Positions 48,575 through 57,436 of a DNA stretch of 64,000 nucleotides are shown here, piece after piece. This stretch comes from an uncultured Parvularculaceae bacterium. Lineage in GTDB: Bacteria > Pseudomonadota > Alphaproteobacteria > Caulobacterales > Parvularculaceae. The notes under the pieces are model-generated. The model ran no database searches. It was not told the origin of the DNA and was given only the letters and a program-made list of their open reading frames with translations. Numbering within the stretch: position 1 is the stretch's first letter; each line of letters begins with the position of its first letter. The position numbers were made by a program, and so were the translations under genes. The stretch lies in the NCBI GenBank assembly GCA_947259375.1, contig CAMYLZ010000032.1, forward strand, positions 69,501-133,500. The letters run 5' to 3'.

Positions 48575-49189
48575 ATGACCAATCACGTTCACCAAGGCGA
48601 TCTGCCGGAAGGGCTCGATCTCGGCAAAGTGGTCGCGATCGATAGCGAGACCATGGGGCTCATCCCCCACCGCGATCCCTTATGCGTGGTGCAGCTTTCG
48701 GCCGGCGACGGCGATGCGCATCTCGTCCAGCTCGACCGGTCGACCTATGCGGCGCCGCGCCTCAAGGCGCTGCTCGCCGACCGGGATGTCGAAAAGATCT
48801 TCCACTTCGCCCGTTTTGACGTCGCCGCGTTCCAGCAGTGGCTCGGAGTGACCACGGCGCCGGTCTATTGCACCAAGATCGCCTCGCGACTCTGCCGCAC
48901 CTATACGGACCGGCACGGGTTGAAAGACGTTTGTCGCGAGTTGCTTGGCGTCGAACTTTCGAAGCAGCAGCAGTCCTCTGACTGGGGCGCGCCAACCCTC
49001 TCCCCGGCGCAGGTCGAATATGCCGCGTCGGACGTTCTCTATCTCCACGCGCTAAAGGAGAAACTCGACGAAATGCTCGCGCGGGAAAACCGCACAGCGC
49101 TTGCCGAGGCCTGTTTCGGGTTTTTGCCGGCCCGCGCAGCGCTCGACCTTGCGGGATGGCCGGAAATCGACATATTTGCGCATTCTTGA
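48575..49189 (+). CDS. nrnC: NrnC-type diribonuclease (RNase D family)
   Basis: A 204-residue DEDDy 3'-5' exonuclease: Asp/Glu in VAIDSETMGL, Asp in IFHFARFDVAAF, and Tyr/Asp in VEYAASDVLYLHALKEK. It lacks the HRDC domains of true RNase D, as in NrnC of Bartonella and Brucella, which clears dinucleotides such as pGpG in species that lack Orn. Upstream of the lpt block, as is usual in alphaproteobacteria. No orn gene is in the window. Confidence 0.88.
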   Translation: MTNHVHQGDLPEGLDLGKVVAIDSETMGLIPHRDPLCVVQLSAGDGDAHLVQLDRSTYAAPRLKALLADRDVEKIFHFARFDVAAFQQWLGVTTAPVYCTKIASRLCRTYTDRHGLKDVCRELLGVELSKQQQSSDWGAPTLSPAQVEYAASDVLYLHALKEKLDEMLARENRTALAEACFGFLPARAALDLAGWPEIDIFAHS

Positions 49190-49332
49190 AGCAAAAAATC
49201 CGCCAGAAACAGGCGAATTGGCGCTACTTGCTTCCCGTCCCCGCCCGCGCGACTATATGAGGTGATGAGGGGCGGAGCGAAGGTACGCCAAAGACCTTTG
49301 ATTATGTGGGTAAAAGGAAAGCCGCGCCGGGC

Positions 49333-50106
49333 ATGAGCACTGTCGTCACCGACAATGAAACGTCAGCCGCGCCAAGGCCGCAAAGCGGCCAGCGCCGGGT
49401 GCTCGAATCGCTGACCATGCGCGCGCGCACCACCGGCGACAAGGCGGCGGCGCGCTCGCGGCTGGTGCGCCGGCTGCGCATCGCCCTGCCCGTCACGGGG
49501 CTGTTGCTGGTGGCGATCTTCTTTTTCAGCACAAACTCGAAAACCGGCGAAGACGCGCGGCTTGAGGATTTCGAAGACCTTTCCGCCATCGCCGAAGAAT
49601 TGAGGATGAGCAGCCCGCGCTTTTCCGGCGTCGATGACGGCGGCAAGCCGTTTGAGATCACCGCGAGCGCCGCCATCCAGAAACCGAATGTCAAAGACCT
49701 CGTCGAACTTGAAAACCCGCGCGCGGTACAGGGCGAAGCCAGCGACACCAATATCGTCACCGCGCGCAGCGGGCTTTACCGTTCGGATGAAAAAATTCTC
49801 GAACTCAGCGACGAGGTCACACTCGAGCATCAGGTCGGCGAAGAGGTTTATATCTTCCGCTCACCTGCGGCGACAGTGCTGATTGACGACCAGATCGTCA
49901 CCAGCGACGCCGGCGTCGGCGGCGAAGGTCCGAAAGGCGAAACGCTTCAGGCCGACCGCATCAAAGCCTATCATGGCGAAGGCCGCGTCGTTCTGCAGGG
50001 CAATGTGCGCATGCGCATCTATCCGAAATCGAAACCCAGTCCTCAACAAGCGTCGGACGACGGGCCGCCGCCGCTCAAGGAGGGGGACGCAAACCAGCCG
50101 GAATGA
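49333..50106 (+). CDS. lptC: LPS export protein LptC
   Basis: Inner-membrane anchored part of the LPS bridge. 257 residues from the ATG at 49333; a GTG at 49306 adds nine. One transmembrane helix (IALPVTGLLLVAIFFF, about residues 50-70 from 49333) and a periplasmic OstA-like domain with repeated beta strands (TNIVTARSGLYRSDEKILELSDEVTLEH). The C-terminus is proline-rich. Its stop overlaps lptA (ATGA). Confidence 0.9.
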   Translation: MSTVVTDNETSAAPRPQSGQRRVLESLTMRARTTGDKAAARSRLVRRLRIALPVTGLLLVAIFFFSTNSKTGEDARLEDFEDLSAIAEELRMSSPRFSGVDDGGKPFEITASAAIQKPNVKDLVELENPRAVQGEASDTNIVTARSGLYRSDEKILELSDEVTLEHQVGEEVYIFRSPAATVLIDDQIVTSDAGVGGEGPKGETLQADRIKAYHGEGRVVLQGNVRMRIYPKSKPSPQQASDDGPPPLKEGDANQPE

Positions 50107-50603
50107 TAAAAAACATGAAAACGCTTCTGAACGCCTCCGTTCTTTCCATCGGCGCTTTGCTGGCCAGCGCGACTGGCGCTTTTGCCCAACTCATCGCCGA
50201 TAGCGACGAGCCGATCGACATCACCGGAGATACGGCCGAATTCCAGGACGAAAAGGCGATCTGGAGCGGCAATGTGCGCGTCGTCCAGGGCGAAGGCATC
50301 CTGACGACCGAACGGCTGGAAGCGACGCTCACCGATGACGGCGCGGTCGAGACCATTATCGCGATCGGCTCGGTGCGTTATTCCAACGGCAAGGAAACGA
50401 TCACTGGCGAACGCGCGGTCTTCAACGATGGCGCGCAGACCATCACCATGACGGAAAACGTTCTTGTCATTCAGGGCAAGCAGGTGATGTCCGCCGGCAA
50501 GGTCACCTATTGGGTCGAAACCGGCAAGGTTTTGTTCGCGCCTGAGCCGGGCAAACGAATTCGCGGACTCTTTTATACGAAATCCGACGCTGAGCAGACT
50601 TAA
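50103..50603 (+). CDS. lptA: LPS export periplasmic protein LptA
   Basis: 166 residues with a signal peptide (SVLSIGALLASATGAFA) and one OstA jelly-roll domain: DITGDTAEFQDEKAIWSGNVRVVQGEGILTTERLEATL, then NVLVIQGKQVMSAGKVTYWVETGKV. It forms the periplasmic bridge that carries LPS to LptDE. Coupled to lptC and 46 bp from lptB. Confidence 0.94.
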   Translation: MIKNMKTLLNASVLSIGALLASATGAFAQLIADSDEPIDITGDTAEFQDEKAIWSGNVRVVQGEGILTTERLEATLTDDGAVETIIAIGSVRYSNGKETITGERAVFNDGAQTITMTENVLVIQGKQVMSAGKVTYWVETGKVLFAPEPGKRIRGLFYTKSDAEQT

Positions 50604-50649
50604 GGTTAACGACGACGCCTTCACTGATCCTTAAAGAGAGACGCGCTTA

Positions 50650-51474
50650 ATGAGCGAGAGCATGGATACGCAAACCGACATAACCGCAGCAGCCGCCCTG
50701 AAAGAAACGGCAACGCCAGCAAAGCTGAAGCCCAAACTTGTCGAGGGCGGCGGCGGCGCGTTGACGGCTGAGAATCTCGGCAAGTCGTTCAAACGCCGCC
50801 CGGTCGTGCGCGGCGTTTCCATGAGCGTCAAGCGCGGCGAAGTCGTCGGCCTCCTCGGACCGAACGGCGCCGGCAAGACGACATGCTTTTACATGATCAC
50901 CGGGTTGATCCCCGCCGATCACGGCCGCATCATGATTGACGGGCACGACGTCACCAGCCTGCCGATGTATCAGCGCGCGCGCCTCGGCGTCGGCTACCTG
51001 CCGCAGGAAGCATCGATCTTCCGGGGACTGAGCGTCGAGCAGAATTTGCGCGCCGTGGTCGAGCTTGTCGAGAACAACAAGGACAAGCAGCAGGCGATCA
51101 TCGATGACCTGCTCAATGAATTCCATATCACGCATTTGCGCGACGCTCCGGCGATTGCGCTATCCGGCGGCGAGCGCCGGCGTGTCGAAATCGCCCGAGC
51201 GCTGGCGACCGCGCCGTCCTTCATGTTGCTGGACGAGCCTTTCGCCGGCATCGACCCGCTGGCGATTTCAGAGATCCGCGATCTCGTCGCGCATCTTAAA
51301 GACCGCGGGCTCGGCGTGCTGATTACGGATCACAATGTGCGCGAAACGCTCGATATCATCGACCGGGCGTACATCATTCACGAAGGCGAAGTCCTGCTTG
51401 AGGGCGCGCCGGGGGAAATTGTCGGCGATAAGGACGTGCGCAGGGTTTATCTCGGCGACCAGTTCCAGATGTAA
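50650..51474 (+). CDS. lptB: LPS export ABC transporter ATPase LptB
   Basis: 274 residues. Walker A GPNGAGKTT, signature LSGGERRRVEIARAL, Walker B FMLLDEPFAGIDP and the switch His in LITDHNVRETLDI, which are highly characteristic of LptB. It has an extra N-terminal tail of about 36 residues, rich in Ala and Lys, before the usual LTAENLGKSF start. Powers LptFG; those genes are not here. Confidence 0.96.
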   Translation: MSESMDTQTDITAAAALKETATPAKLKPKLVEGGGGALTAENLGKSFKRRPVVRGVSMSVKRGEVVGLLGPNGAGKTTCFYMITGLIPADHGRIMIDGHDVTSLPMYQRARLGVGYLPQEASIFRGLSVEQNLRAVVELVENNKDKQQAIIDDLLNEFHITHLRDAPAIALSGGERRRVEIARALATAPSFMLLDEPFAGIDPLAISEIRDLVAHLKDRGLGVLITDHNVRETLDIIDRAYIIHEGEVLLEGAPGEIVGDKDVRRVYLGDQFQM

Positions 51475-51491
51475 AGGAAACATGGGGGGGT

Positions 51492-52982
51492 ATGGCGTTA
51501 GCTCCTAAACTCGAACTTCGGCAATCGCAGCAACTCGTCATGACGCCGCAGTTGCAGCAAGCGATCAAGCTGCTGCAATTGTCCAATCTGGAGCTTGCCG
51601 AATATGTCGACGAGCAGCTCGAGAACAACCCCTTCCTTGAACGTGATGAAACGCCTGCCGATGGACCGGCCGAACGGCGCGGCGAAAGCGGCGAACATTC
51701 TGATCAGGGCGCCGCTCATGACGACGGCAAGGCGCGCGACAATCTCGATGCGGACTATGAGGGTGTCGCGCCGGGCGATTCTGGCAGCGATGCGGCCTAT
51801 GGCGAATACCGCCCGAATGACTGGGCGAATATGCCCGCCGGGCGGCGCAGTGACGGCGACGAGGCGGAATTCGGCGCGACGCTGCAATGCGAGATCTCCC
51901 TCGCCGACCATCTGACTGAACAATTGCATCTGGCGACGCGCGACCCGATGGAGCTGTTCATCGGCGCTTATCTCATCGACATGATCGACGAGGCCGGATA
52001 TTTGCGCGAAGACCTGCCCGCTGTCGCCGACCGGCTTGGCGCCGACATTGCGGATGTGGAAAAGACCCATCAATTGATCACGCGTTTCGAGCCGTCCGGC
52101 GTCGGCGCGCGCGATCTCAAGGAATGCCTGAAACTGCAACTGGTCGACGCGGATCGCTATGATCCGGCGATGGCGGCCTTTGTCGAGAATATCGAACTTG
52201 TCGCGAAGAAAGACCTGAAAGGTCTTATCAAGGTGACCGGCGCAAGCGAGGACGATGTCCGCGACATGGTCGCGGAAGTGCGCGCGCTGACGCCAAAGCC
52301 CGGTTACGCCTATGGCGGCGGCACGGTGCAGGTCATCGCTCCCGACGTGTTTGTCTCGAAGTCTCAGGACGGCGCCTGGAAAGTCGAGCTCAATAGCGAG
52401 ACCTTGCCGCGCATCCTCGTCAATCAGCGCTATTACGCTGAGATTTCCTCGGCCGGCGGCGCGGATGAGAAGGACAAGACCTATATTTCCGAGCAGTTTG
52501 CGAATGCGAGCTGGCTTGCCAAAAGCCTGCACCAGCGTGCGCAAACCATCCTCAAGGTTGGCAGCGAAATCGTACGCCAGCAGGACGCCTTTCTCGCCTA
52601 TGGCGTCAAGCATCTGCGCCCGCTCAATCTGAAGACGGTCGCCGACGCCATCGAGATGCATGAATCGACCGTCTCACGAGTGACGTCGAACAAATATATC
52701 GCGACGCCGCGCGGGCTTTTCGAACTGAAATATTTCTTCACCGCATCGATCGCCTCGACCACCGGCGGCGACGCTTATTCCGCTGAAGCGGTGCGCTATC
52801 GCATCCGGGAATTGATCGACGGCGAGACCGCCGGCGCCATTCTGTCCGATGACAAAATCGTTGACATTCTACGTGAGGAGGGCGTGGATATAGCCCGCAG
52901 AACCGTTGCCAAGTACCGGGAGACGTTGAAGATTCCCTCCTCGGTGCAGCGCCGCAGAGCAAAGTTGCAAAGCGCGATCTAA
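51492..52982 (+). CDS. rpoN: RNA polymerase sigma-54 factor
   Basis: 496 residues. The activator-interacting region I is MALAPKLELRQSQQLVMTPQLQQAIKLLQLSNLELAEYV. An acidic region II follows (about 50-120), then the core-binding region, the HTH and the C-terminal RpoN box ARRTVAKYRETLKIPSSVQRRR. lptB-rpoN-hpf-ptsN is the typical proteobacterial order. Confidence 0.97.
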   Translation: MALAPKLELRQSQQLVMTPQLQQAIKLLQLSNLELAEYVDEQLENNPFLERDETPADGPAERRGESGEHSDQGAAHDDGKARDNLDADYEGVAPGDSGSDAAYGEYRPNDWANMPAGRRSDGDEAEFGATLQCEISLADHLTEQLHLATRDPMELFIGAYLIDMIDEAGYLREDLPAVADRLGADIADVEKTHQLITRFEPSGVGARDLKECLKLQLVDADRYDPAMAAFVENIELVAKKDLKGLIKVTGASEDDVRDMVAEVRALTPKPGYAYGGGTVQVIAPDVFVSKSQDGAWKVELNSETLPRILVNQRYYAEISSAGGADEKDKTYISEQFANASWLAKSLHQRAQTILKVGSEIVRQQDAFLAYGVKHLRPLNLKTVADAIEMHESTVSRVTSNKYIATPRGLFELKYFFTASIASTTGGDAYSAEAVRYRIRELIDGETAGAILSDDKIVDILREEGVDIARRTVAKYRETLKIPSSVQRRRAKLQSAI

Positions 52983-53063
52983 GGCTTTAATCCCCGCGGG
53001 CCAACGCAGAATTCGGCAACAATGCGCGGCATGCGTAGGACGCCGCCATTTTCAGGAGGTCCA

Positions 53064-53642
53064 ATGGACATTCAGGTCAGCGGAAAAAACATGGCTTTAG
53101 GCGACGCCCTTCAGACCCATGTGACCGACAAACTCTCCGAAAGCGTCAACAAATATTTCGATCGCGGCGCCGAGGCGACGGTTACGTTCGCCAAGGAGCG
53201 CCACCTGATCGAATGCGACGTGACCGCCCATCTCGCCTCGGGCGTGTTCCTGGCCGCGCATGGCGAAGGCGGCGATGCTTACGGCGCGTTCGAGGAATCG
53301 GTTGAAAAGCTCGAAAAGCGCATCCGGCGCTACAAACGCCGCCTGAAAAACCATCATGCGACGGGCAAGGAGCCCCTGCCGGCGGAAAGCGCATCCTATT
53401 ACCTGCTTGAGCCGTTTGGCGACGAGCAGGACGCTGCCGGAGATGAAGGCGATCCGGCGCCGGTCATCATCGCCGAATCGCAAACGACCTTGCGCGAAAT
53501 GACGGTTGGCGCTGCGGTGATGCAGCTCGATCTCGCGGAACAACCGGCGATTGTGTTCAAGAATGCAGCGCACGGCAGGATCAATATTGTATATCGGCGC
53601 CGGGACGGCCATATCGGATGGGTTGATCCGACCGCCTCTTAG
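53064..53642 (+). CDS. hpf: Long-form ribosome hibernation promoting factor
   Basis: 192 residues from MDIQVSGKNMALGDALQTHV, preceded by aggagg. N-terminal HPF/YfiA domain (about 1-100) and a C-terminal dimerisation domain (about 135-190; AAVMQLDLAEQPAIVFKNAAHGRINIVYRRRDGHIGWVDP). The long form joins two 70S ribosomes into 100S dimers. Often sigma-54-linked by position next to rpoN. Confidence 0.94.
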   Translation: MDIQVSGKNMALGDALQTHVTDKLSESVNKYFDRGAEATVTFAKERHLIECDVTAHLASGVFLAAHGEGGDAYGAFEESVEKLEKRIRRYKRRLKNHHATGKEPLPAESASYYLLEPFGDEQDAAGDEGDPAPVIIAESQTTLREMTVGAAVMQLDLAEQPAIVFKNAAHGRINIVYRRRDGHIGWVDPTAS

Positions 53643-53757
53643 GAGTACAGCGCGCGGCGACGGCGCCCGGGGGCGTCGTCGGCTCGATGAGTAACAGGGC
53701 CAACAAGGCGGCAATGCGCTACGACGACGCCGATTGCGGCGGGCTTGTGTGAGTGTG

Positions 53758-54222
53758 ATGGGACTTGATGACCTTCTGCGCCCCGAGGGCGTGATTAATA
53801 ATCTGAGAGCCACGTGTAAACGCGACGCGCTGCAATCGCTCGCGGACGCGGCGAGCCCGCTTGTCGGGCGGCCCGCTTCGGAAATCGTGGAAACGCTGCT
53901 TGAGCGCGAACAGCTTGGTTCGACCGGCGTCGGCGACGGCGTCGCCCTGCCCCATGGCAAAATGGAAGGGCTAAACAAGATTGTCGGCGTCCTCGCGCGG
54001 CTTGAAACGCCGGTCAGCTTTGACGCGGTCGACGATCAACCGGTGGACCTTGTTTTCATGCTCCTCGCGCCGGCGAACGCCACCGCAGCGCATTTGAAGG
54101 CCCTCGCCAAGGTATCGCGCCTATTGCGCGACGGCGATGCACGCAGCGCGCTTCGCGGCGCCGATACGGCCGAAGCGCTATATGCGATCGCCACCGCGGA
54201 GCAAAAACATCACGCCGCCTGA
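53758..54222 (+). CDS. ptsN: Nitrogen PTS enzyme IIA (PtsN)
   Basis: 154 residues, the usual length. The phospho-His is in GVALPHGKMEGL, with typical EIIA flanks (LLEREQLGSTGVGDG and FMLLAPANATAAHLKALAKVSRLLRD). Part of a regulatory phosphorelay with PtsP/NPr that affects nitrogen, potassium and envelope stress. The ATG at 53758 fits the family; the ORF-track start is 8 codons earlier. Confidence 0.93.
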   Translation: MGLDDLLRPEGVINNLRATCKRDALQSLADAASPLVGRPASEIVETLLEREQLGSTGVGDGVALPHGKMEGLNKIVGVLARLETPVSFDAVDDQPVDLVFMLLAPANATAAHLKALAKVSRLLRDGDARSALRGADTAEALYAIATAEQKHHAA

Positions 54223-54264
54223 CCGGCGCAATTTATCAGTATTCGGATTGATTTCGAAAACCCG

Positions 54265-54564
54265 TCAGTGAACGCTGACCGGGTTCATTTCATATTGGCG
54301 CGCCGCCGCAAAGGCGAGTTCGCGGTCACCGACAAGGGCGAGCCGTTCGCCGTTGGAAGAATGCACCGAGTAAAGGATATCGGCGTCATCAATCTCGACG
54401 GCAAGCTCGCCATCCTCGTCCAGCAAATCATCGATCACGTCACGCGCCGCCACGGTGCGGATATAAACAAGCTTGCGCCCGCCGAGTTCGGCAAAGTCGC
54501 GCGCCGAGAGCGGTTTGCCGCTCTCGCCCAGATTTGCAATCGCGCCGTTTTTCATCAATGCCAT
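54265..54564 (-). CDS. DUF1150 family protein
   Basis: 99 residues from MALMKNGAIANLGESGKPLS. The domain LSARDFAELGGRKLVYIRTVAARDVI followed by DDADILYSVHSSNGERLALVGDRELAFAAARQ matches DUF1150, a small family limited to alphaproteobacteria. No motif for function. Preceded by a long leader with a strong extended -10 and a 64-nt inverted repeat. Confidence 0.85.
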   Translation of the reverse strand: MALMKNGAIANLGESGKPLSARDFAELGGRKLVYIRTVAARDVIDDLLDEDGELAVEIDDADILYSVHSSNGERLALVGDRELAFAAARQYEMNPVSVH

Positions 54565-54641
54565 AACGTTAACAATCCTCGGTCGATCACCTCGTTTGCG
54601 AATTGTGCCTGACAACACGCTAGTAAAACGTGAACGTCCGC

Positions 54642-54705
54642 GCCGAAATTCCCGTTCCGGCACGCAAAACCCAAAGCCTGATGTTTTGCGCCGGAATTTT
54701 CGGGC
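54642..54705 (-). promoter_or_regulatory. Long inverted repeat in the DUF1150 leader
   Basis: The inner arms CCGGC-A-CGCAAAAC and GTTTTGCG-CCGG pair over 12 bp with one bulged A, around a 12-nt loop. The outer arms GCCGAAATTCC and GGAATTTTCGGGC pair nearly completely. It ends about 78 nt before the start codon. Could be an RNA leader switch, an attenuator, or a terminator for the upstream dehydratase; no T tract follows directly. Confidence 0.5.
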
Positions 54706-54746
54706 GGGTCGCCATCATCCGCTCACTATCGCCCATTTATGGCTAT

Positions 54747-54755
54747 ATTATAACA
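54747..54755 (-). promoter_or_regulatory. Extended -10 promoter for DUF1150
   Basis: Minus-strand TGTTATAAT is a perfect extended -10 element. No good -35 is seen at 17 bp, which is common for this class. It predicts a leader of about 175 nt before DUF1150. Confidence 0.5.
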
Positions 54756-54867
54756 TTTCAACCCGCGATTTTCCCCACCCGGCGGCGCCAGATAGCGTCC
54801 GTCGCAGCGAAAGATGTCGCGTTAGCAATCTGTTTTCGTTAATGAATGCATCTCGGGCCGCGCACCA

Positions 54868-55884
54868 TCAGGCGGCGTCGCCTGCGTCAAAATCACCCAG
54901 AATTGATGCAAACAGCCCCGGGTCCACATTACCGCCGGAAAGGGTGATGGCGGTGGTTTTGCCCTTGCCGTCGAACTTGCCCGAAAGCAGCGCCGCCAGC
55001 GCCACCGCGCCGCCAGGCTCGACCACCAGTTTCAGCCGCTGGAAAGCGAAGGCCATGGCCGCTTTGACATCATCATCGCTCAAGGAAACGCCGCCCCGCA
55101 CAAGCCGCTGCATGATCGGGAAAGTAAGCCAGCCCGGACTGGGCGTCGCGATGGCGTCGCAAATCGTCTTCTTTGTCACATCCGCCCTCAGCCGCTCGCC
55201 GGCGCGGATCGAAGCCCAGGTTTCGTCGTAGCCTTCCGGCTCGGCAATCCAGACTTGTGTATTCGGTGATACATCTTCGAGGATCATGGCGCATCCCGCC
55301 GTCAGGCCGCCGCCGCCGCAACAGGTAATGAAGGCGTCAATTTCGATACCGCGCGCAACCGCCGCTTCCCAGGCTTCGAGCGCCGCCGTGCCCTGCCCTT
55401 CGACGATATGCGGGTGATCATAGGAAGGCGCGAGAACCATACCCTTTTCCCGGATGATCTCCATGGCGATCGCCTCGCGGTCTTCGCTATAGCGGTCATA
55501 GGCGATGATCTCCGCGCCCAGCGCGCGGACATTTCTCGCCTTAATCGCCGGCGCATCTTTCGGCATGATGATGCTCGCCTTGGCGCCCATTAGCCGCGCG
55601 GCAAGCGCGACGCCCTGCGCATGATTGCCCGACGACCAGGCGAGCACGCCGGCGCGGCGTTGCTCGTCGCTGAGCTGCGAGACGAGATTATAAGCACCGC
55701 GAAACTTGAATGAGCCGTAGCGCTGCAGCACCTCGGCCTTGATCAGGACGCGCCCGCCGACAATGTCATTGAGGATTTCGCTTTCGAGAAGCGGCGTGCG
55801 CACGGCCTTGCCTTTGAGGCGCACCGCCGCCGCCCGAACGCCATCCGCCGTCACCGCTGCTTCATCCCCCAAAATCTCAGTCAT
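54868..55884 (-). CDS. Threonine/serine dehydratase (fold-type II PLP)
   Basis: 338 residues from MTEILGDEAAVTADG. PLP Lys in RYGSFKFRGAYNLVSQL, SSGNHAQGVALAARLMGAKASIIMP, and the PLP-phosphate loop CCGGGGLTAGCAMI. It lacks the C-terminal ACT regulatory domain, so it resembles catabolic threonine dehydratase or serine racemase rather than biosynthetic IlvA. Its start overlaps the end of the XRE regulator gene by 8 nt. Confidence 0.92.
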   Translation of the reverse strand: MTEILGDEAAVTADGVRAAAVRLKGKAVRTPLLESEILNDIVGGRVLIKAEVLQRYGSFKFRGAYNLVSQLSDEQRRAGVLAWSSGNHAQGVALAARLMGAKASIIMPKDAPAIKARNVRALGAEIIAYDRYSEDREAIAMEIIREKGMVLAPSYDHPHIVEGQGTAALEAWEAAVARGIEIDAFITCCGGGGLTAGCAMILEDVSPNTQVWIAEPEGYDETWASIRAGERLRADVTKKTICDAIATPSPGWLTFPIMQRLVRGGVSLSDDDVKAAMAFAFQRLKLVVEPGGAVALAALLSGKFDGKGKTTAITLSGGNVDPGLFASILGDFDAGDAA

Positions 55885-56362
55885 TACGCGAGGCCTTTTT
55901 TTTAGCGTCTTGGTTATTTGCTTGCTCAAGCATTTTTGAGGCGCCGTAATGCCCACCGGTCTCGAAGTCTCGGTCTTGCAGAGAAGACGGGTCGCGTGAT
56001 TGAACGACTCGAAGCCCTAAGACCAAAGCTCGAGCAATATCAGCCCATTTGTTCTGATCAACCTGAGCTACGCGTAAAATTGGCTCTAGCAACTTTAAAA
56101 GCCGAGGCTCAGTGAGAATGTTCGGCGTTGCACCTAGCTGCTCGACAACACCGGTCTCTGGCGCGGCATCTCCATATTCAAGCCAAGCCTGACTTACGCT
56201 CAACACTTCCGCCAAACGCTCCATTACATCACGGCGGGGTTGTGTATCTCCTGTTTCCCATTCAGCAACCGCTGATTGTGACCTATGTGCTTGGTCCGCC
56301 AAATCCTTTTGTGAAAGGCCGGCTTTCGTTCGCGCCAGTTTGATTCTTTTCCCTATGCTCAT
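55877..56362 (-). CDS. XRE-family HTH regulator
   Basis: 161 residues from MSIGKRIKLARTKAGLSQKDLADQAHRSQSAVAEWETGD, preceded by aagga. A Cro/CI-type helix-turn-helix spans about 3-60 (LSQKDLADQAHRSQSAVAEWE). The C-terminal region has no S24 peptidase or cupin motif, so it is not a classic phage repressor. Codon use and GC look lower than the neighbours (some 60-bp lines near 42-55%), suggesting foreign origin. It overlaps the threonine dehydratase start, so it may have been captured upstream of it and could regulate it. Confidence 0.82.
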   Translation of the reverse strand: MSIGKRIKLARTKAGLSQKDLADQAHRSQSAVAEWETGDTQPRRDVMERLAEVLSVSQAWLEYGDAAPETGVVEQLGATPNILTEPRLLKLLEPILRVAQVDQNKWADIARALVLGLRVVQSRDPSSLQDRDFETGGHYGASKMLEQANNQDAKKKASRND

Positions 56363-56499
56363 GCGTTCCTTAAGGTCTGGGGATAAACCTGCCGTAGAAA
56401 AATCAAGTTGCGAAATTGAACTTCCCGACGGCGCCACACATACCGGAAATGCGGCGCGCGCCAAGGCGTTTTTAAGGCTTTATCGAGACCGGCGCGATT

Positions 56500-57312
56500 T
56501 CAGGCGGCAAGCGCGCCGGCAAAGGCCAGCAACAAGACGCCGAAGACGACGCGATAAATCACGAAGGGCAGAAAGCTGATGGTCCGCGTCAATTTCATCA
56601 GCACGGCGATCGCCGCATAGGCGCTTGCAAAGGACAAAACGCCGACAATCAACGCGCTTCGCATATCCGCCCCAGCGCCGTCGCGAATGATTTCAAGCGT
56701 CGCAAAGGCGCCCAGGGCGAGGATCGTCGGGATCGCCAGCAGCATCGAAAACCGCGCCGCTTCCGGCCGGGTCCAGCCAAGATAACGCGCCATGGTCATG
56801 GTCACGCCCGAGCGCGAAACGCCCGGCGCCAGCGCGCACATTTGCGCCGCGCCAATGGACAGCGCATCGCGCCAGCTCATGCGCTCAAGGCCCGCCTTGT
56901 CGCTCTTGGAGCGGTCGCCATGCCACAAGAGCAACCCGAAAATAATGCTCACCCAGCCGATCACCACCGGGTTGCGCAACGCCTGCGTCCAGTCGGCGAG
57001 CACAAAAATAGCGGCCAGCGCCAAGGTCGGGACCGTCGCCGCAGCGATAAACAGGAACAACCGGCGATCGCCGCTTTCGCGCCAGCGCAGCACATCGACG
57101 CCGCCGCGAAACAGCATCCCCGTTTCCTGCCGGAAATAGAGCAAGACAGCGCCAAGCGAGCCGACATGCGCGGCGATATCGATGAGCGGCCCCTGATCCT
57201 GCCAGCCATTGACCGCAATCGGCGCAAGGATGAGATGCGCCGAAGACGAGATTGGCAGGAATTCGGTGATCCCCTGGATCAGGGCGAGAACGATCAGTTG
57301 AACGAGTGTCAT
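56500..57312 (-). CDS. uppP: Undecaprenyl-diphosphate phosphatase
   Basis: 270-residue polytopic membrane enzyme that recycles the lipid carrier of peptidoglycan and O-antigen (also called BacA). The two catalytic motifs are present: QGITEFLPISSSAHL near the N-terminus and LAPGVSRSGVTMTMARYLG. About eight hydrophobic helices. Confidence 0.96.
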   Translation of the reverse strand: MTLVQLIVLALIQGITEFLPISSSAHLILAPIAVNGWQDQGPLIDIAAHVGSLGAVLLYFRQETGMLFRGGVDVLRWRESGDRRLFLFIAAATVPTLALAAIFVLADWTQALRNPVVIGWVSIIFGLLLWHGDRSKSDKAGLERMSWRDALSIGAAQMCALAPGVSRSGVTMTMARYLGWTRPEAARFSMLLAIPTILALGAFATLEIIRDGAGADMRSALIVGVLSFASAYAAIAVLMKLTRTISFLPFVIYRVVFGVLLLAFAGALAA

Positions 57313-57436
57313 GACCTGCTCATAGCCGGATTTGCGCGCCGAACGCTATGAAATTTCCGGGGAGATTGTTCGACTGTTTCGCGGCAACCGCACGGCATCG
57401 ACCGGGCGCTGTCGCCTAGCCCGGCCGGCAAGCCTG

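Larger units (their letters stand above)
54565..54867. other. Structured leader/intergenic region before DUF1150
   Basis: 303 bp without a coding frame that I trust. It contains an extended -10 on the minus strand (54747-54755) and a long imperfect inverted repeat (54642-54705) that would lie in the 5' untranslated RNA of DUF1150. Low-complexity AT-rich stretches occur near 54730-54770. Confidence 0.6.
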
